A stretch of 64,000 nucleotides of DNA from positions 1,374,501-1,438,500 of the forward strand of contig NZ_CP045492.1 of NCBI RefSeq assembly GCF_015500055.1, read 5' to 3'. Made by a program: the position numbers and the translations under genes. Numbering within the stretch: position 1 is the first letter of the stretch; each line of letters starts with the position of its first letter. Positions 53,198 to 63,687 of this stretch are shown here, one piece after another. The notes under the pieces are model-generated. The model was not told the DNA's origin and did not search any database. It saw only the letters and a list, made by a program, of their open reading frames with translations. The DNA comes from Mesorhizobium sp. NBSH29. GTDB lineage: Bacteria; Pseudomonadota; Alphaproteobacteria; Rhizobiales; Rhizobiaceae.

Positions 53198-53356
53198 TTA
53201 GCGGCGGATGCGGTCGAAGGCTTCAGTGTTGATGCCAAGAGTGCGCAGGTCGCGGGCACGCGGCTTGCGGCCATTCTCGACGGCACTGGAGACGGCGATG
53301 GCGCTGCCAAAAATGGCGAAGAATTCGTTGAATGCGTTGAGCGTACGGCTGGTCAT
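53198..53356 (-). CDS. Small 52-residue conserved-looking protein
   Basis: A 53-codon frame (including stop) that is easily missed. It encodes MTSRTLNAFNEFFAIFGS, then AIAVSSAVENGRKPRARD and LRTLGINTEAFDRIRR. The N-terminal half is amphipathic, and the C-terminus resembles the DLRxLGIxxxxFxxI tail of DUF1127-like small proteins common in rhizobia. AAGGAA lies eight bases before the ATG, an excellent site. A 15-bp palindrome precedes it. Its 3' end abuts the stop of tctA, with four bases between. Function unknown; codon use looks like a real gene. Confidence 0.75.
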   Translation of the reverse strand: MTSRTLNAFNEFFAIFGSAIAVSSAVENGRKPRARDLRTLGINTEAFDRIRR

Positions 53357-53371
53357 TTGAAATTCCTTTTA

Positions 53372-53386
53372 TTGTGCATTGCACAA
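53372..53386. promoter_or_regulatory. Palindrome TTGTGCA-T-TGCACAA upstream of small gene
   Basis: A perfect 7+1+7 inverted repeat 16 bases upstream of the small gene's ATG and about 220 bases upstream of rimP. Its length and symmetry suit a dimeric regulator's operator. No regulator is adjacent. Confidence 0.5.
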
Positions 53387-53604
53387 AAGATAGGAAGTTT
53401 AGGTGCGATGCGCCATAGCTGCTGGCGCAACGGTGCCCTGCCGGGGGTGCACGGCTGTGGGCACCTGCTACACGTATCCAAGTGCGGGCTTGAAAATCGC
53501 TGCCGCTTCCGTTATCTACGCGACATATTCTTGGTCGGCATGACGAAGAGTGGGTCCACCCGGTCCCGCTCTTTTTTGTTACCTGCCGCAGACTCGGAGA
53601 AATG

Positions 53605-54243
53605 ATGAGCGACATGACGGCTTCCGACGCAAAAGGTGACGACCGTATCGTCCGCGAAAGCGGGATGGATGCGCGCGTCGCGGCAATCGTCGAGCCTGTA
53701 TTGCGTGCCATCGGTTTTCAGCTGGTTCGGATCAAGCTGTCGGGTCAGAACGGCCTCACCTTGCAGATCATGGCTGAACGCCAAGATGGCACCATGACTG
53801 TCGAGGACTGCGAGGAAGTCAGCCGCGCCGTGTCGCCGGCTCTCGACGTCGAGGATCCTATCGACAAGGCTTATCATCTTGAAATCTCGTCACCGGGCAT
53901 TGATCGTCCGCTTGTGCGGATTTCCGATTTTGCCAATTGGGCCGGCCATGAAGTGAAGATGGAAACATCGACGTTGGTGGCCGAGCGCAAGCGCTTTAAA
54001 GGAAAAATCCTGGAAGCCGGCGCCGATGCGGTTTTGATCGAACGCGAGAAGGTCGATGATGAGGTCGGGGCGTCGATCCGCGTTCCTTACGACACGATTG
54101 CCGAGGCTCGGTTGATCCTCACCGACGACCTCATTCGCGACGCGTTGCAAAAAGACAAGAAGGCCCGCCAGGAAGCCAAAAAGCGTCGCGGCGAGCCAAT
54201 TGAAGACAACGACAACGACGACGAAGACAACGAAATCGAATAG
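53605..54243 (+). CDS. rimP: Ribosome maturation factor RimP
   Basis: A 212-residue 30S maturation factor. The core (about 15-170) has [36 protein letters not shown] and [22 protein letters not shown], the RimP signature. The last 40 residues are highly charged ([30 protein letters not shown]), a tail longer than in E. coli. ATG 53605 follows GGAGAA; another ATG lies directly before it. It heads the nusA-infB operon. Confidence 0.95.
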   Translation: MSDMTASDAKGDDRIVRESGMDARVAAIVEPVLRAIGFQLVRIKLSGQNGLTLQIMAERQDGTMTVEDCEEVSRAVSPALDVEDPIDKAYHLEISSPGIDRPLVRISDFANWAGHEVKMETSTLVAERKRFKGKILEAGADAVLIEREKVDDEVGASIRVPYDTIAEARLILTDDLIRDALQKDKKARQEAKKRRGEPIEDNDNDDEDNEIE

Positions 54244-54278
54244 GCCCCGCGTCAAGCGGGTTTCTCAAGGAGAGAACC

Positions 54279-55877
54279 ATGGCAGTCAGTGCAAACAGGC
54301 TGGAGCTCTTGCAGATCGCAGACGCGGTTGCGCGCGAAAAGTCGATCGACAAGGAAATTGTCATCGCGGCAATGGCCGACGCTATCCAGAAGGCAGCGCG
54401 CTCGCGTTACGGTCAGGAGACCAACATTCGCGCAGACATCAACCCGAACACCGGCGAGATGAAGCTGCAGCGCCTGATGGAAGTCGTCGACGCGGTCGAG
54501 GACTATGCCCGCCAGATCGCGCTCTCCACAGCGCGCGAGCGCAACCCTGATGCGCAGGTTGGTGATTTCATCGCCGAGCAGCTGCCGCCGATGGATTTCG
54601 GCCGCATCGCAGCCCAGTCCGCCAAGCAGGTCATCGTGCAGAAAGTGCGCGAAGCCGAGCGCGACCGTCAGTTTGACGAATACAAGGACCGCATCGGCGA
54701 GATCGTCAACGGCACCGTCAAGCGCGTTGAATATGGCAATGTGATCGTCGACCTCGGTCGAGGTGAAGCCATCATCCGCCGCGACGAACTGATCCCGCGC
54801 GAAAACTACAAATATGGCGACCGTGTCCGCGCCTATGTCTACGACGTGCGCCGCGAACAGCGCGGCCCGCAGATTTTCATGTCGCGCACCCATCCGCAGT
54901 TCATGGCCAAACTTTTCACCATGGAAGTGCCCGAAATCTACGACGGCATTATTGAGATCAAGTCGGTCGCCCGCGATCCTGGCTCCCGCGCCAAGATTGC
55001 CGTCATCTCGCGTGACAGCTCGATCGATCCTGTCGGCGCCTGCGTCGGTATGCGTGGTTCGCGCGTTCAGGCCGTGGTCGGCGAATTGCAGGGCGAAAAG
55101 ATCGACATCATTCCCTGGTCGCAGGATGCTGCTTCCTTCATCGTCAACGCACTTCAGCCCGCTGAAGTCGCGAAGGTGGTTCTGGATGAGGACGCCGAGC
55201 GTATCGAGGTTGTGGTCCCTGACGACCAGCTTTCGCTGGCCATCGGCCGTCGCGGTCAGAACGTCCGCCTTGCCTCGCAGCTGACCGGCTGGGACATCGA
55301 CATCTTGACGGAAGAAGAAGAATCGCAGCGCCGCCAGAAAGAATTCGTCGAGCGCTCGACCCTGTTCATGGAAGCGCTGAATGTCGACGAGATGGTCGGC
55401 CAGGTCCTTGCTTCGGAGGGCTTTACCAGCGTTGAGGAAGTAGCCTTCGTGAATGCCGACGAGATTGCTACGATCGACGGCTTCGACGAAGACACTGGCA
55501 GCGAGATCCAGGCGCGCGCCCGTGAATATCTCGAGCGGATTGAAAATGAGCACGACGCCAAGCGTACCGAACTCGGCGTGGCCGATGAACTGCGCGAAAT
55601 TGCCGGCATCACCACCGCGATGATGGTGACGCTAGGTCAGGACGGCGTAAAGACCGTCGAAGATTTCGCCGGTTATGCGGTCGATGATCTTGTCGGCTGG
55701 AAAGAGCGCAAGGACGGCGAGACCCAGAACTTCCCGGGCGTCCTGGCAGACCACGCTGTGTCGCGCGCCGATGCCGAGCAGATGGTTCTTGCTGCACGCC
55801 TCAAGGCAGGCTGGATCACGGCAGACGAGGTGGTCGCCGAGGAAGAAGAGACCGTCGAAGAAACCAGCGATGCGTGA
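54279..55877 (+). CDS. nusA: Transcription termination/antitermination protein NusA
   Basis: A 532-residue RNA polymerase-binding protein. N-terminal domain (about 1-130), S1 (about 135-200: IVNGTVKRVEYGNVIVDLGRGEAIIRRDELIPRE), KH1/KH2 (about 205-345: DPVGACVGMRGSRVQAVVGELQGEKIDII, LAIGRRGQNVRLASQLTGWDIDI), and C-terminal helix-hairpin-helix repeats ending in an acidic tail. It modulates pausing and termination. It is followed after about 30 bases by the YlxR gene. Confidence 0.97.
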   Translation: MAVSANRLELLQIADAVAREKSIDKEIVIAAMADAIQKAARSRYGQETNIRADINPNTGEMKLQRLMEVVDAVEDYARQIALSTARERNPDAQVGDFIAEQLPPMDFGRIAAQSAKQVIVQKVREAERDRQFDEYKDRIGEIVNGTVKRVEYGNVIVDLGRGEAIIRRDELIPRENYKYGDRVRAYVYDVRREQRGPQIFMSRTHPQFMAKLFTMEVPEIYDGIIEIKSVARDPGSRAKIAVISRDSSIDPVGACVGMRGSRVQAVVGELQGEKIDIIPWSQDAASFIVNALQPAEVAKVVLDEDAERIEVVVPDDQLSLAIGRRGQNVRLASQLTGWDIDILTEEEESQRRQKEFVERSTLFMEALNVDEMVGQVLASEGFTSVEEVAFVNADEIATIDGFDEDTGSEIQARAREYLERIENEHDAKRTELGVADELREIAGITTAMMVTLGQDGVKTVEDFAGYAVDDLVGWKERKDGETQNFPGVLADHAVSRADAEQMVLAARLKAGWITADEVVAEEEETVEETSDA

Positions 55878-55906
55878 CGTGAGCGGGTGCCGGAACGGAG
55901 ACCCAC

Positions 55907-56551
55907 TTGAAAGAAGCAATCGAGCGCACATGTATAGTGAAGCGCCAGGCCGCCGAGCCGGATGATCTGATCCGTTTCGTTGTTGGCCCGGATGCATCCG
56001 TCGTTCCTGATCTGAGGCGAAAGCTCCCGGGTCGCGGTTGCTGGGTTACAGCCAATCGCGAAATGGTTGATCGGGCGGCTTTGAAAAGCCACTTTGAGCG
56101 AGCGTTCAAGACCAAGGTCGTGGTACCTGCTGATCTGGGTCTGATGGTTGATGGGCTGCTGGTGCGTGCGGCTTTGGGTGCGCTGGGTTTGGCGCGCAAA
56201 GCAGGTGCCATCGGCCTTGGGGCGACGAAAGTCGAAAGTTCGGTGCGCTCCGGCAAGGCGCTTGCGGTGCTTCATGCCTTTGAAGCGTCAGAAGACGGGG
56301 TCCGGAAGATCAGCCAGGCCCGCCGCGCTGTGGTCCATATGGAGGGCCCGGACACTCCCGCTTACAAACTTTTTTCGGAGTCCGAATTGGGTTTGGCAAT
56401 CGGGGGTACAAATGTGATACATGCTGCCGTTCTCGCTGGTGAAGCGGGAAAAGCGGCGCTCAAGCGCATGGTTGCGCTTGACCGATATCGGGGCGGTACC
56501 CCGGGTAACCGGCTGACGGTTGCGGCACCCGCTGCAGAGGATACGGAATGA
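55907..56551 (+). CDS. YlxR/L7Ae fusion RNA-binding protein
   Basis: A 214-residue protein combining an N-terminal YlxR (DUF448) domain, [19 protein letters not shown] with [16 protein letters not shown] (about 8-75), and a C-terminal L7Ae-like domain (about 90-185: [46 protein letters not shown]). This fused form between nusA and infB is usual in alphaproteobacteria. The start is TTG 55907, supported by ACGGAGACCCAC. It overlaps infB by ATGA. Confidence 0.92.
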   Translation: MKEAIERTCIVKRQAAEPDDLIRFVVGPDASVVPDLRRKLPGRGCWVTANREMVDRAALKSHFERAFKTKVVVPADLGLMVDGLLVRAALGALGLARKAGAIGLGATKVESSVRSGKALAVLHAFEASEDGVRKISQARRAVVHMEGPDTPAYKLFSESELGLAIGGTNVIHAAVLAGEAGKAALKRMVALDRYRGGTPGNRLTVAAPAAEDTE

Positions 56552-59232
56552 GCGATACCAAATCTGACGACGACAAGACGCTGAGCGTCGCCCCGAAGAA
56601 GACACTGACCTTGAAGCGTCCCGGTATGGAGCAGGGAACGGTTCGGCAGAGCTTTTCGCATGGGCGCACCAAGGCGGTCGTTGTAGAGACCAAGAAGCGA
56701 AAGTTTTCGATGCCCGGTGACAAGGTGGAGGCAGCGCCCGCTGCTTCGGTCTTCCAGCCGAAGCCCGCACCTGTTGCGGCAGCACCAGCACCAGCACCAG
56801 CACCGGCACCTTCACCTGCACCGGCACCTGTCCAAGCTGCGGCTCCAGCCCCGGTACCAGCCCCGGCACCCGCGCCCGCACCAACTCCGGCGCCGATTGT
56901 TGCCGCTCCCGTTGTTCAGGAAACGCCCAGGTCGAAGCCTCAGAAAGCCCCTGAAAGGCTGGTCCTGAACGTACTTTCCACCGAGGAGATGGATGCCCGC
57001 CGCCGCGCGCTGGAAGGGTCGAAAGTGCGCGAGGTCGAAGACCGCAAGCGTGCCGCGGATCAGGCCCAGCGCCGTTCTGAGGATGATGAGCGCCGCCGCA
57101 CAGAGCGCGAAGAATCCGCGCGCCGGCAGGCCGAGGAAGAAGCTCGCCTGTTGAAGGAAGCCGAAGCCAGCCGCCGTGCTGAAGAAGAAGCGCGTCGCCG
57201 TTCTCCGCAGGCTGCTGATCGCACTGCTGGTGATGAGGAGGGTGAAAAGCCAAAGCGGCTTCCGCTCGGTGTTCCGATCCGTCGTCCCGCTGCTCCTGAA
57301 ATCGTCCGCCCGGCCAAGCCGAAGGGCGAGGAGGACCGCCGTCGCGGCAAGCTCACGCTGAACACCGCACTGTCGTCGGAAGACGGCGCGGCGCGCACGC
57401 GTTCGCTGTCGGCGATGCGTCGACGTCAGGAAAAATTCAAGCGCGCAATGCATAATGAGCCGCGCGAGAAAGTTCTTCGCGAAGTGATTCTGCCGGAAAC
57501 CATCACCATCCAGGAACTGGCGGCCCGCATGTCGGAGCGCGCCGTGGACGTGGTGAAATACTTTATGAAGCAGGGCCAGATCCTGAAGCCGGGCGATGTG
57601 ATCGACGCTGACACTGCCGAGCTGGTGGCGTCGGAATTCGGCCACACGGTGCGTCGTGTTGCCGAATCCGACATTGAGGAGGGCCTGTTCAACATTGCCG
57701 ACCGTTCAGAGGATCTTGTATCCCGGCCGCCGGTCGTTACGATCATGGGTCACGTCGATCACGGCAAGACGTCGCTGCTCGACGCAATCCGCAGTGCCAA
57801 GGTTGTCGCCGGCGAAGCAGGTGGCATCACCCAGCACATCGGCGCCTATCAGGTCGAAAAGAACGGCCAGCTGATTACCTTCATCGATACACCCGGCCAC
57901 GCGGCCTTCACCGCCATGCGTGCACGCGGTGCACAAGCTACCGACATCGCCATTCTGGTTGTGGCGGCTGATGACAGCGTGATGCCGCAGACAATTGAAT
58001 CGATCAGCCATGCCAAGGCGGCAAATGTGCCGATCATTGTTGCCATCAACAAGATCGACAAGCCGCAGGCCGACGCCCAGAAGGTGCGCACGCAGCTTCT
58101 GCAGCACGAGGTCTTCGTGGAATCCATGGGCGGTGAGGTGCTTGACGTTGAAGTATCTGCCACCAAGGGCACCAACCTCGACAAGTTGCTCGAAGCCGTG
58201 CTGCTGCAGGCCGAACTGCTCGATCTCAAGGCAAACCCCGACCGTACGGCCGAGGGCGTGGTCATTGAGGCCAAGCTCGACAAGGGCCGTGGCCCGGTCG
58301 CAACCGTTCTGATCCAGACGGGTACCCTGATGCCAGGCGACATTCTTGTCGCAGGCAATGAGTGGGGCCGCGTTCGTGCGCTGATCGACGACACTGGCAA
58401 GCAGATCAAGGAAGCACCACCGGCGATGCCGGTTGAGGTTCTTGGCCTTCAGGGCACACCGCTTGCGGGCGACCGCTTTGCCGTCGTCAACAATGAGGCA
58501 CGTGCTCGCGAGATCACCGAATATCGCCAGCGGCTTGCCCACGACAAGGCAGTTGCAAAGCATGTAGGACAGCGCGGTTCACTCGAACAGATGATGTCCC
58601 AGTTGCAGGCCAGCGGGTTGAAAGAATTCCCGCTCGTCATCAAGGGCGACGTGCAGGGTTCGGTGGAAGCCATCGTTGCTGCGCTGGATAAGCTCGGCAC
58701 TGAAGAAGTGCGCGCCCGTATCGTCCATTCGGGCGCCGGCGGCATCACCGAGAGCGACATCTCGTTGGCTGAAACTTCTGGTGCTGCGCTGATCGGTTTC
58801 AACGTGCGTGCAAACCCGCAGGCCCGTGCAGCAGCTGCCGCGGTCGGCCTCGAAATCCGCTACTACAACATCATCTACAATCTGGTGGATGACGTGAAAG
58901 CGGCGATGTCGGGACTTCTGTCGCCGGAGCGTCGCGAGACCTTCATCGGCAATGCCGAAATTCTGGAAGTGTTCAACATCACCAAGACCGGCAAGGTCGC
59001 GGGTTGCCGCGTTACCGAGGGCAAGGTCGAGCGTGGCGCAGGCGTGCGTCTGATCCGCGACGACGTTGTCATCCACGAAGGCACGCTGAAAACATTGAAG
59101 CGCTTCAAGGACGAAGTAGCCGAAGTGCCAGGCGGCCAGGAATGCGGTATGGCGTTCCAGAACTATGAAGACATGCGCGTTGGCGATGTCATCGAGTGCT
59201 TCCGCGTCGAGATGGTGACTCGTACGCTCTAG
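56548..59232 (+). CDS. infB: Translation initiation factor IF-2
   Basis: An 894-residue GTPase that places initiator tRNA on the ribosome. A short N-terminal motif ([18 protein letters not shown]) precedes a Pro/Ala-rich disordered stretch (about 72-120) and a charged Arg/Glu helix (about 150-220). The G domain starts near 397 ([32 protein letters not shown]), followed by domains II, III and C2. The length is normal for alphaproteobacterial IF-2. Confidence 0.97.
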   Translation: MSDTKSDDDKTLSVAPKKTLTLKRPGMEQGTVRQSFSHGRTKAVVVETKKRKFSMPGDKVEAAPAASVFQPKPAPVAAAPAPAPAPAPSPAPAPVQAAAPAPVPAPAPAPAPTPAPIVAAPVVQETPRSKPQKAPERLVLNVLSTEEMDARRRALEGSKVREVEDRKRAADQAQRRSEDDERRRTEREESARRQAEEEARLLKEAEASRRAEEEARRRSPQAADRTAGDEEGEKPKRLPLGVPIRRPAAPEIVRPAKPKGEEDRRRGKLTLNTALSSEDGAARTRSLSAMRRRQEKFKRAMHNEPREKVLREVILPETITIQELAARMSERAVDVVKYFMKQGQILKPGDVIDADTAELVASEFGHTVRRVAESDIEEGLFNIADRSEDLVSRPPVVTIMGHVDHGKTSLLDAIRSAKVVAGEAGGITQHIGAYQVEKNGQLITFIDTPGHAAFTAMRARGAQATDIAILVVAADDSVMPQTIESISHAKAANVPIIVAINKIDKPQADAQKVRTQLLQHEVFVESMGGEVLDVEVSATKGTNLDKLLEAVLLQAELLDLKANPDRTAEGVVIEAKLDKGRGPVATVLIQTGTLMPGDILVAGNEWGRVRALIDDTGKQIKEAPPAMPVEVLGLQGTPLAGDRFAVVNNEARAREITEYRQRLAHDKAVAKHVGQRGSLEQMMSQLQASGLKEFPLVIKGDVQGSVEAIVAALDKLGTEEVRARIVHSGAGGITESDISLAETSGAALIGFNVRANPQARAAAAAVGLEIRYYNIIYNLVDDVKAAMSGLLSPERRETFIGNAEILEVFNITKTGKVAGCRVTEGKVERGAGVRLIRDDVVIHEGTLKTLKRFKDEVAEVPGGQECGMAFQNYEDMRVGDVIECFRVEMVTRTL

Positions 59233-59333
59233 GCGCGACACCGCAATTCGCGATGGCGGGTTCGCCGCCATCGCAGCAACGAAACATGGTGCGTGGTTCG
59301 ATCCCGCCCGCCACGATTTCAGGAACGATGAAC

Positions 59334-59741
59334 ATGGCAAAATCTCCATCTTCTGGTCCCTCGCAGCGCATGCTTCGCGTGGGCGAGCAGGTCCGGCATG
59401 CCCTTTCGGAAGTGCTTCACCGCAGCGAAATTCGCGACCCCTTGATTGCGAGCACCGTCATTTCCGTGTCCGAGGTGCGGATGTCGCGCGATCTTAAAAT
59501 AGCGACGGTCTTCATCACGCCCGTGGGTGCTTCCGAGGGCGATGCGATTATCAAGGCGCTTGCGCAAAACGCAAAATTCATCCGGGGCCGCATCTCCGGC
59601 GCGCTTAGCCAGATGCGATTTATGCCGGAATTGCGGTTCAGGCTGGACACCAGCTTCGACAATATGGCGCGCATCGATGAGCTGCTGCGCTCGCCTGAAG
59701 TCGCCCGCGATCTGGAACCTGATACCAGCAAGGATGACTAG
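59334..59741 (+). CDS. rbfA: Ribosome-binding factor A
   Basis: A 135-residue KH-fold factor for 16S rRNA 5'-end maturation: [25 protein letters not shown], then [19 protein letters not shown] and the [31 protein letters not shown] ending. ATG 59334 is chosen (AGGAACG is 9 bases upstream); ATG 59328 is two codons earlier. It begins about 100 bases after infB. Confidence 0.94.
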   Translation: MAKSPSSGPSQRMLRVGEQVRHALSEVLHRSEIRDPLIASTVISVSEVRMSRDLKIATVFITPVGASEGDAIIKALAQNAKFIRGRISGALSQMRFMPELRFRLDTSFDNMARIDELLRSPEVARDLEPDTSKDD

Positions 59742-59742
59742 A

Positions 59743-60717
59743 GTGCGACGTGGCAAGAAAAAGGGCCGGCCGATATCCGGCTGGCTGGTGTTCGACAAGC
59801 CGGTGGGGATGGGCTCGACCGATGCCGTCTCGAAGATAAAGTGGCTTTTCAATGCCGAAAAGGCTGGCCATGCCGGCACGCTTGATCCGCTCGCATCAGG
59901 CATGCTCCCGATCGCGCTTGGCGAAGCCACAAAAACAGTTCCCTATGTCATGGACGGCACCAAGGTCTATCAGTTCACCGTCGCCTGGGGCGAAGAACGC
60001 TCTACCGACGATCTGGAAGGCCCGGTAACGAAAACCTCCGACATTCGCCCCGACGAGGCCGCGATCCGTGCGCTGCTGCCAAAATATACCGGTGTGATCC
60101 AGCAAATCCCGCCGCAGTTCTCAGCCATCAAGATCGAGGGCCAACGCGCCTACGATCTGGCGCGTGAGGGCGAGACGGTTGATATTCCAGCCCGCGAGGT
60201 TGAGATCGATCGCCTTGATCTGGTGGAGATGACGGCTGAAGGCCACGCAGTTTTCGAGGTCGAATGCGGCAAGGGCACCTATGTGCGCTCGCTCGCCCGC
60301 GACATGGGCCGGGATCTTGGATGCTATGGCTATGTTGCGCTCCTCAGGCGCTCCGAAGTCGAGCCTTTCACCGCCGAAGATTTCGTCACGTTGGCCGAAC
60401 TGGAAGCTGTGGCACCACCGCGCCCGCAAAAAAGCGAAGACGGCGAGCCCCAACCTTTCGCGCCCGACATCAGTGAACGCTATGCAAAGCTGGACGGTTT
60501 GCTGGTCGACACCGGCGCTGCGCTCGACTGCCTGCCGCAGGTCGCACTGACCGATGAGGCCGCAGCCAAGATCAGGCTTGGCAACCCGGTGGTGATCCGC
60601 GGGCGCGATGCGCCGGTGGAGGCGGACGAAGCCTGCGCTACCGTCCGCGGCAAGCTGGTTGCCATAGGCGCGGTGGAAGCCGGGATATTCAAGCCAAAGC
60701 GTGTTTTCGCCGGTTGA
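59743..60717 (+). CDS. truB: tRNA pseudouridine55 synthase
   Basis: A 324-residue enzyme that makes pseudouridine 55 in tRNA. The catalytic Asp is in [65 protein letters not shown] and [16 protein letters not shown] are family motifs. The start is GTG 59743 with AAGGA upstream, just after the rbfA stop; ATG 59734 in the same frame is possible. Confidence 0.95.
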   Translation: MRRGKKKGRPISGWLVFDKPVGMGSTDAVSKIKWLFNAEKAGHAGTLDPLASGMLPIALGEATKTVPYVMDGTKVYQFTVAWGEERSTDDLEGPVTKTSDIRPDEAAIRALLPKYTGVIQQIPPQFSAIKIEGQRAYDLAREGETVDIPAREVEIDRLDLVEMTAEGHAVFEVECGKGTYVRSLARDMGRDLGCYGYVALLRRSEVEPFTAEDFVTLAELEAVAPPRPQKSEDGEPQPFAPDISERYAKLDGLLVDTGAALDCLPQVALTDEAAAKIRLGNPVVIRGRDAPVEADEACATVRGKLVAIGAVEAGIFKPKRVFAG

Positions 60718-60888
60718 GACCAACCCGCGCCGGCACTTGCCTGATTCCGATTGGCACTAGCGTTTGAAGGCATTTTCGCTTATATGCGCCGCAACGTGGC
60801 CCAACATGGCCACGTCCACTGGCCCCTGCTGGACGACATCCCGGCTGTGGGCGTCCCGTTTCCTGTATTTATAGAAAGGAAAAACACG

Positions 60889-61158
60889 ATGTCGATTACT
60901 GCCGAACGCAAACAGGCGTTGATGACCGAATTCGCAACCGTGAAAAACGATACCGGCTCTCCGGAAGTTCAGGTTGCCATTCTTTCCGAACGCATCAAGA
61001 ACCTGACCGAGCACTTCAAGGACCACAAAAAGGATAACCACTCCCGCCGTGGACTTCTTGCTCTCGTGTCACAGCGTCGGAGCCTGCTCGATTATCTGAA
61101 GGGCAGGGATGAGGCGCGCTATTCGACACTGATCGAAAAGCTCGGCCTTCGCCGCTAA
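60889..61158 (+). CDS. rpsO: 30S ribosomal protein S15
   Basis: The 89-residue S15: [36 protein letters not shown], then [30 protein letters not shown]. It binds 16S rRNA during 30S assembly. AGAAAGGAAAAACACG precedes the ATG. The 171 bases from truB should hold the rpsO leader and possibly a promoter. Confidence 0.97.
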   Translation: MSITAERKQALMTEFATVKNDTGSPEVQVAILSERIKNLTEHFKDHKKDNHSRRGLLALVSQRRSLLDYLKGRDEARYSTLIEKLGLRR

Positions 61159-61167
61159 AACTATCTG

Positions 61168-61206
61168 ATCGGCGGGTTTCTTCGTTGAAACCCGCCGATT
61201 GCTTTT
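61168..61206 (+). terminator. Terminator after rpsO
   Basis: A 13-bp perfect stem (61168-61180 with 61187-61199; core GGCGGGTTTC/GAAACCCGCC) around TTCGTT, followed by TGCTTTTC. It ends rpsO, with possible read-through to pnp. Confidence 0.85.
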
Positions 61207-61454
61207 CTGAACCAGCTCGTTCGAGCGGTTCACCGGCAGAGTGAAAACCTGCCGAGTAATGGTTCCTCATCAAGAGGAGCAGAATGCCCATGGGATTGGT
61301 CATGGGGCAGGATTGCAGGACACTTGGGCGCCATGCGCCGGCATCAATTTACAAGTTTCCCGCTGTCTTGCCCGTGGCCCGTCCGAGAACGAAGCCTGGG
61401 AAACTATCGCGCGGCCTCCTGCTGCGCGGGTTTCCTGCCTATAAAGGACACAAC
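61207..61454 (+). promoter_or_regulatory. pnp leader with hairpins
   Basis: About 250 bases between the rpsO terminator and pnp. CGGCAG (61234-61239) pairs with CTGCCG (61249-61254), and TGCCCAT (61285-61291) with ATGGGGCA (61302-61309, one bulge). In E. coli the pnp leader forms a double-stranded stem cut by RNase III for autocontrol; a similar role here is inference. The open frame from 61284 is not thought to be part of pnp. Confidence 0.4.
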
Positions 61455-63596
61455 ATGTTCAAACACCACAAAGTGGAAATCGAATGGGCCGGTCGGCCCC
61501 TTACTCTGGAAACCGGCAAGATTGCGCGTCAGGCTGATGGCGCAGTGCTTGCGACCTACGGCGAGACCGTTGTTCTGGCCACCGTCGTCTCCATGAAAGA
61601 GCCGAAGCCGGGTCTCGACTTCTTCCCGCTCACAGTGAATTACCAGGAAAAGACCTACGCCGCCGGAAAGATTCCGGGTGGCTACTTCAAGCGTGAAGGC
61701 CGTCCGAGCGAAAAGGAAACGCTGGTTTCGCGTCTCATCGACCGCCCGATCCGCCCGCTCTTTGCCGCTGGCTACAAGAACGACACGCAGATCGTCATCA
61801 CGGTCTTGCAGCATGACCTGGAAAACGATCCGGACATCCTGTCGATTGTCGCGACGTCCGCAGCACTCACCCTTTCGGGCGTTCCCTTCATGGGCCCGAT
61901 CGGCGGCGCACGCGTCGGCTATATCAACGGCTCTTACGTGCTGAACCCGCATATCGATGAGATGCAGGAATCCAAGCTCGACCTGATTGTCGCGGGCACC
62001 GACGCAGCGGTTCTGATGGTTGAATCAGAAGCCAAGGAGCTTGACGAGGAAACCATGCTCGGCGCCGTAATGTTCGGCCAGAAGGGTTTCCAGCCCGTCA
62101 TCGACGCCATCATCAAGCTGGCCGAAGTGGCCGCCAAGGAGCCGCGCGATTTCACCGCACCAACCTATGAGGATCTCGAAGCCGAGATGCTGAAGATGGT
62201 TGAGGGCGAACTGCGCGACGCCTACAAGAACACCGACAAGCAGGCCCGCTACGCCGCCGTTGATATCGTCAAGGCGAAGGTAAAGGCAGCTTTTGCTCCC
62301 GCAGAAGGCGAAGAAGCCAAGTGGAAGCCTGAGCAGGTCGCGACCGTGTTCAAGGAGCTTCAGGCCAAGATCGTGCGCTGGAACATCCTCGACACCAAGT
62401 CGCGTATTGATGGCCGTGATCTCTCCACCGTCCGCAACATTGTTTCCGAAGTTGGCATCCTGCCCCGCACGCACGGTTCGGCGCTGTTCACCCGCGGCGA
62501 AACACAGGCCATCGTGGTTGCCACGCTGGGCACCGGCGAAGACGAGCAGTACGTCGATTCGCTGACCGGCATGTACAAGGAGAAGTTCCTCCTTCACTAC
62601 AACTTCCCTCCCTACTCGGTTGGTGAAACCGGCCGCATGGGTTCGCCTGGCCGTCGCGAGATCGGCCATGGCAAGCTCGCCTGGCGCTCTATTCGCCCGA
62701 TGCTTCCTGCCGCCGATCAGTTCCCCTACACGCTGCGCGTCGTCTCGGAGATCACCGAGTCCAACGGTTCGTCCTCAATGGCCACTGTCTGCGGCACCTC
62801 GCTGGCGCTGATGGATGCCGGCGTTCCGCTGCAGAAGCCTGTTGCCGGTATCGCCATGGGCCTGATCAAGGAAGGTGACCGCTACGCAGTCCTCTCCGAC
62901 ATCCTCGGCGACGAAGATCATCTCGGCGACATGGACTTCAAGGTTGCCGGTACGACCAACGGCATCACCGCGCTGCAGATGGACATCAAGATCGACGGTA
63001 TCACCGAAGAGATCATGAACGTCGCACTCGGCCAGGCCAAGGACGGTCGTCTCCACATTCTCGAGGAGATGAGCAAGGCGCTTTCGGGTGCCCGTGCTGA
63101 ACTCGGTGAGTTTGCACCGCGCATTGAGGTGATGAACATCCCGACCGACAAGATCCGTGATGTGATCGGTTCGGGCGGCAAGGTCATCCGCGAAATCGTG
63201 GAAAAGACCGGCGCCAAGATCAACATCGAAGACGACGGCACGGTCAAGATCGCTTCATCGAACGCCAAGGAGATCGAGGCGGCCAAGAAGTGGATCCACA
63301 CCATCGTCGCTGAGCCAGAAATCGGTGAAATTTATGAGGGCACGGTCGTCAAGACCGCCGATTTCGGCGCCTTCGTGAACTTCTTCGGCCCCAAGGACGG
63401 CCTCGTCCACATCTCGCAGCTTGCCAATGACCGGGTCGCCAAGACTTCGGACGTTGTCAAGGAAGGCCAGAAGGTCTTCGTCAAGCTCATGGGCTTTGAC
63501 GAGCGTGGCAAGGTTCGCCTGTCGATGAAGGTTGTCGACCAGGAAACCGGCAAGGAAATCGCCCGCGAAAAGGGCGGCGAAGAAGACGCTGCCTGA
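61455..63596 (+). CDS. pnp: Polynucleotide phosphorylase
   Basis: A 713-residue 3'-5' exoribonuclease of the degradosome. Two RNase PH domains (about 5-230 and 320-555, with [22 protein letters not shown] and [19 protein letters not shown]), an alpha-helical linker, then KH ([25 protein letters not shown]) and S1 ([32 protein letters not shown]). ATG 61455 has AAAGGACACAAC upstream; the open frame back to 61284 adds unrelated residues. Confidence 0.97.
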   Translation: MFKHHKVEIEWAGRPLTLETGKIARQADGAVLATYGETVVLATVVSMKEPKPGLDFFPLTVNYQEKTYAAGKIPGGYFKREGRPSEKETLVSRLIDRPIRPLFAAGYKNDTQIVITVLQHDLENDPDILSIVATSAALTLSGVPFMGPIGGARVGYINGSYVLNPHIDEMQESKLDLIVAGTDAAVLMVESEAKELDEETMLGAVMFGQKGFQPVIDAIIKLAEVAAKEPRDFTAPTYEDLEAEMLKMVEGELRDAYKNTDKQARYAAVDIVKAKVKAAFAPAEGEEAKWKPEQVATVFKELQAKIVRWNILDTKSRIDGRDLSTVRNIVSEVGILPRTHGSALFTRGETQAIVVATLGTGEDEQYVDSLTGMYKEKFLLHYNFPPYSVGETGRMGSPGRREIGHGKLAWRSIRPMLPAADQFPYTLRVVSEITESNGSSSMATVCGTSLALMDAGVPLQKPVAGIAMGLIKEGDRYAVLSDILGDEDHLGDMDFKVAGTTNGITALQMDIKIDGITEEIMNVALGQAKDGRLHILEEMSKALSGARAELGEFAPRIEVMNIPTDKIRDVIGSGGKVIREIVEKTGAKINIEDDGTVKIASSNAKEIEAAKKWIHTIVAEPEIGEIYEGTVVKTADFGAFVNFFGPKDGLVHISQLANDRVAKTSDVVKEGQKVFVKLMGFDERGKVRLSMKVVDQETGKEIAREKGGEEDAA

Positions 63597-63616
63597 TCTT
63601 TCGGCCGCATAAACAG

Positions 63617-63651
63617 AACGGGCGCTGCTGTAAGGCGGCGCCCGTTTTTTT
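63617..63651 (+). terminator. Terminator after pnp
   Basis: AACGGGCGC (63617-63625) pairs with GCGCCCGTT (63638-63646), followed by an unbroken T-run (63645-63651). It closes the pnp unit. Confidence 0.9.
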
Positions 63652-63687
63652 GAATCCAAACTGAATTCTTCCAGACAAGTTCGAACC

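Noticed and set aside
56760-56900. Tandem repeat (microsatellite) in the DNA
   Set aside because: It encodes the Pro/Ala-rich linker of IF-2, which is normal for the protein.
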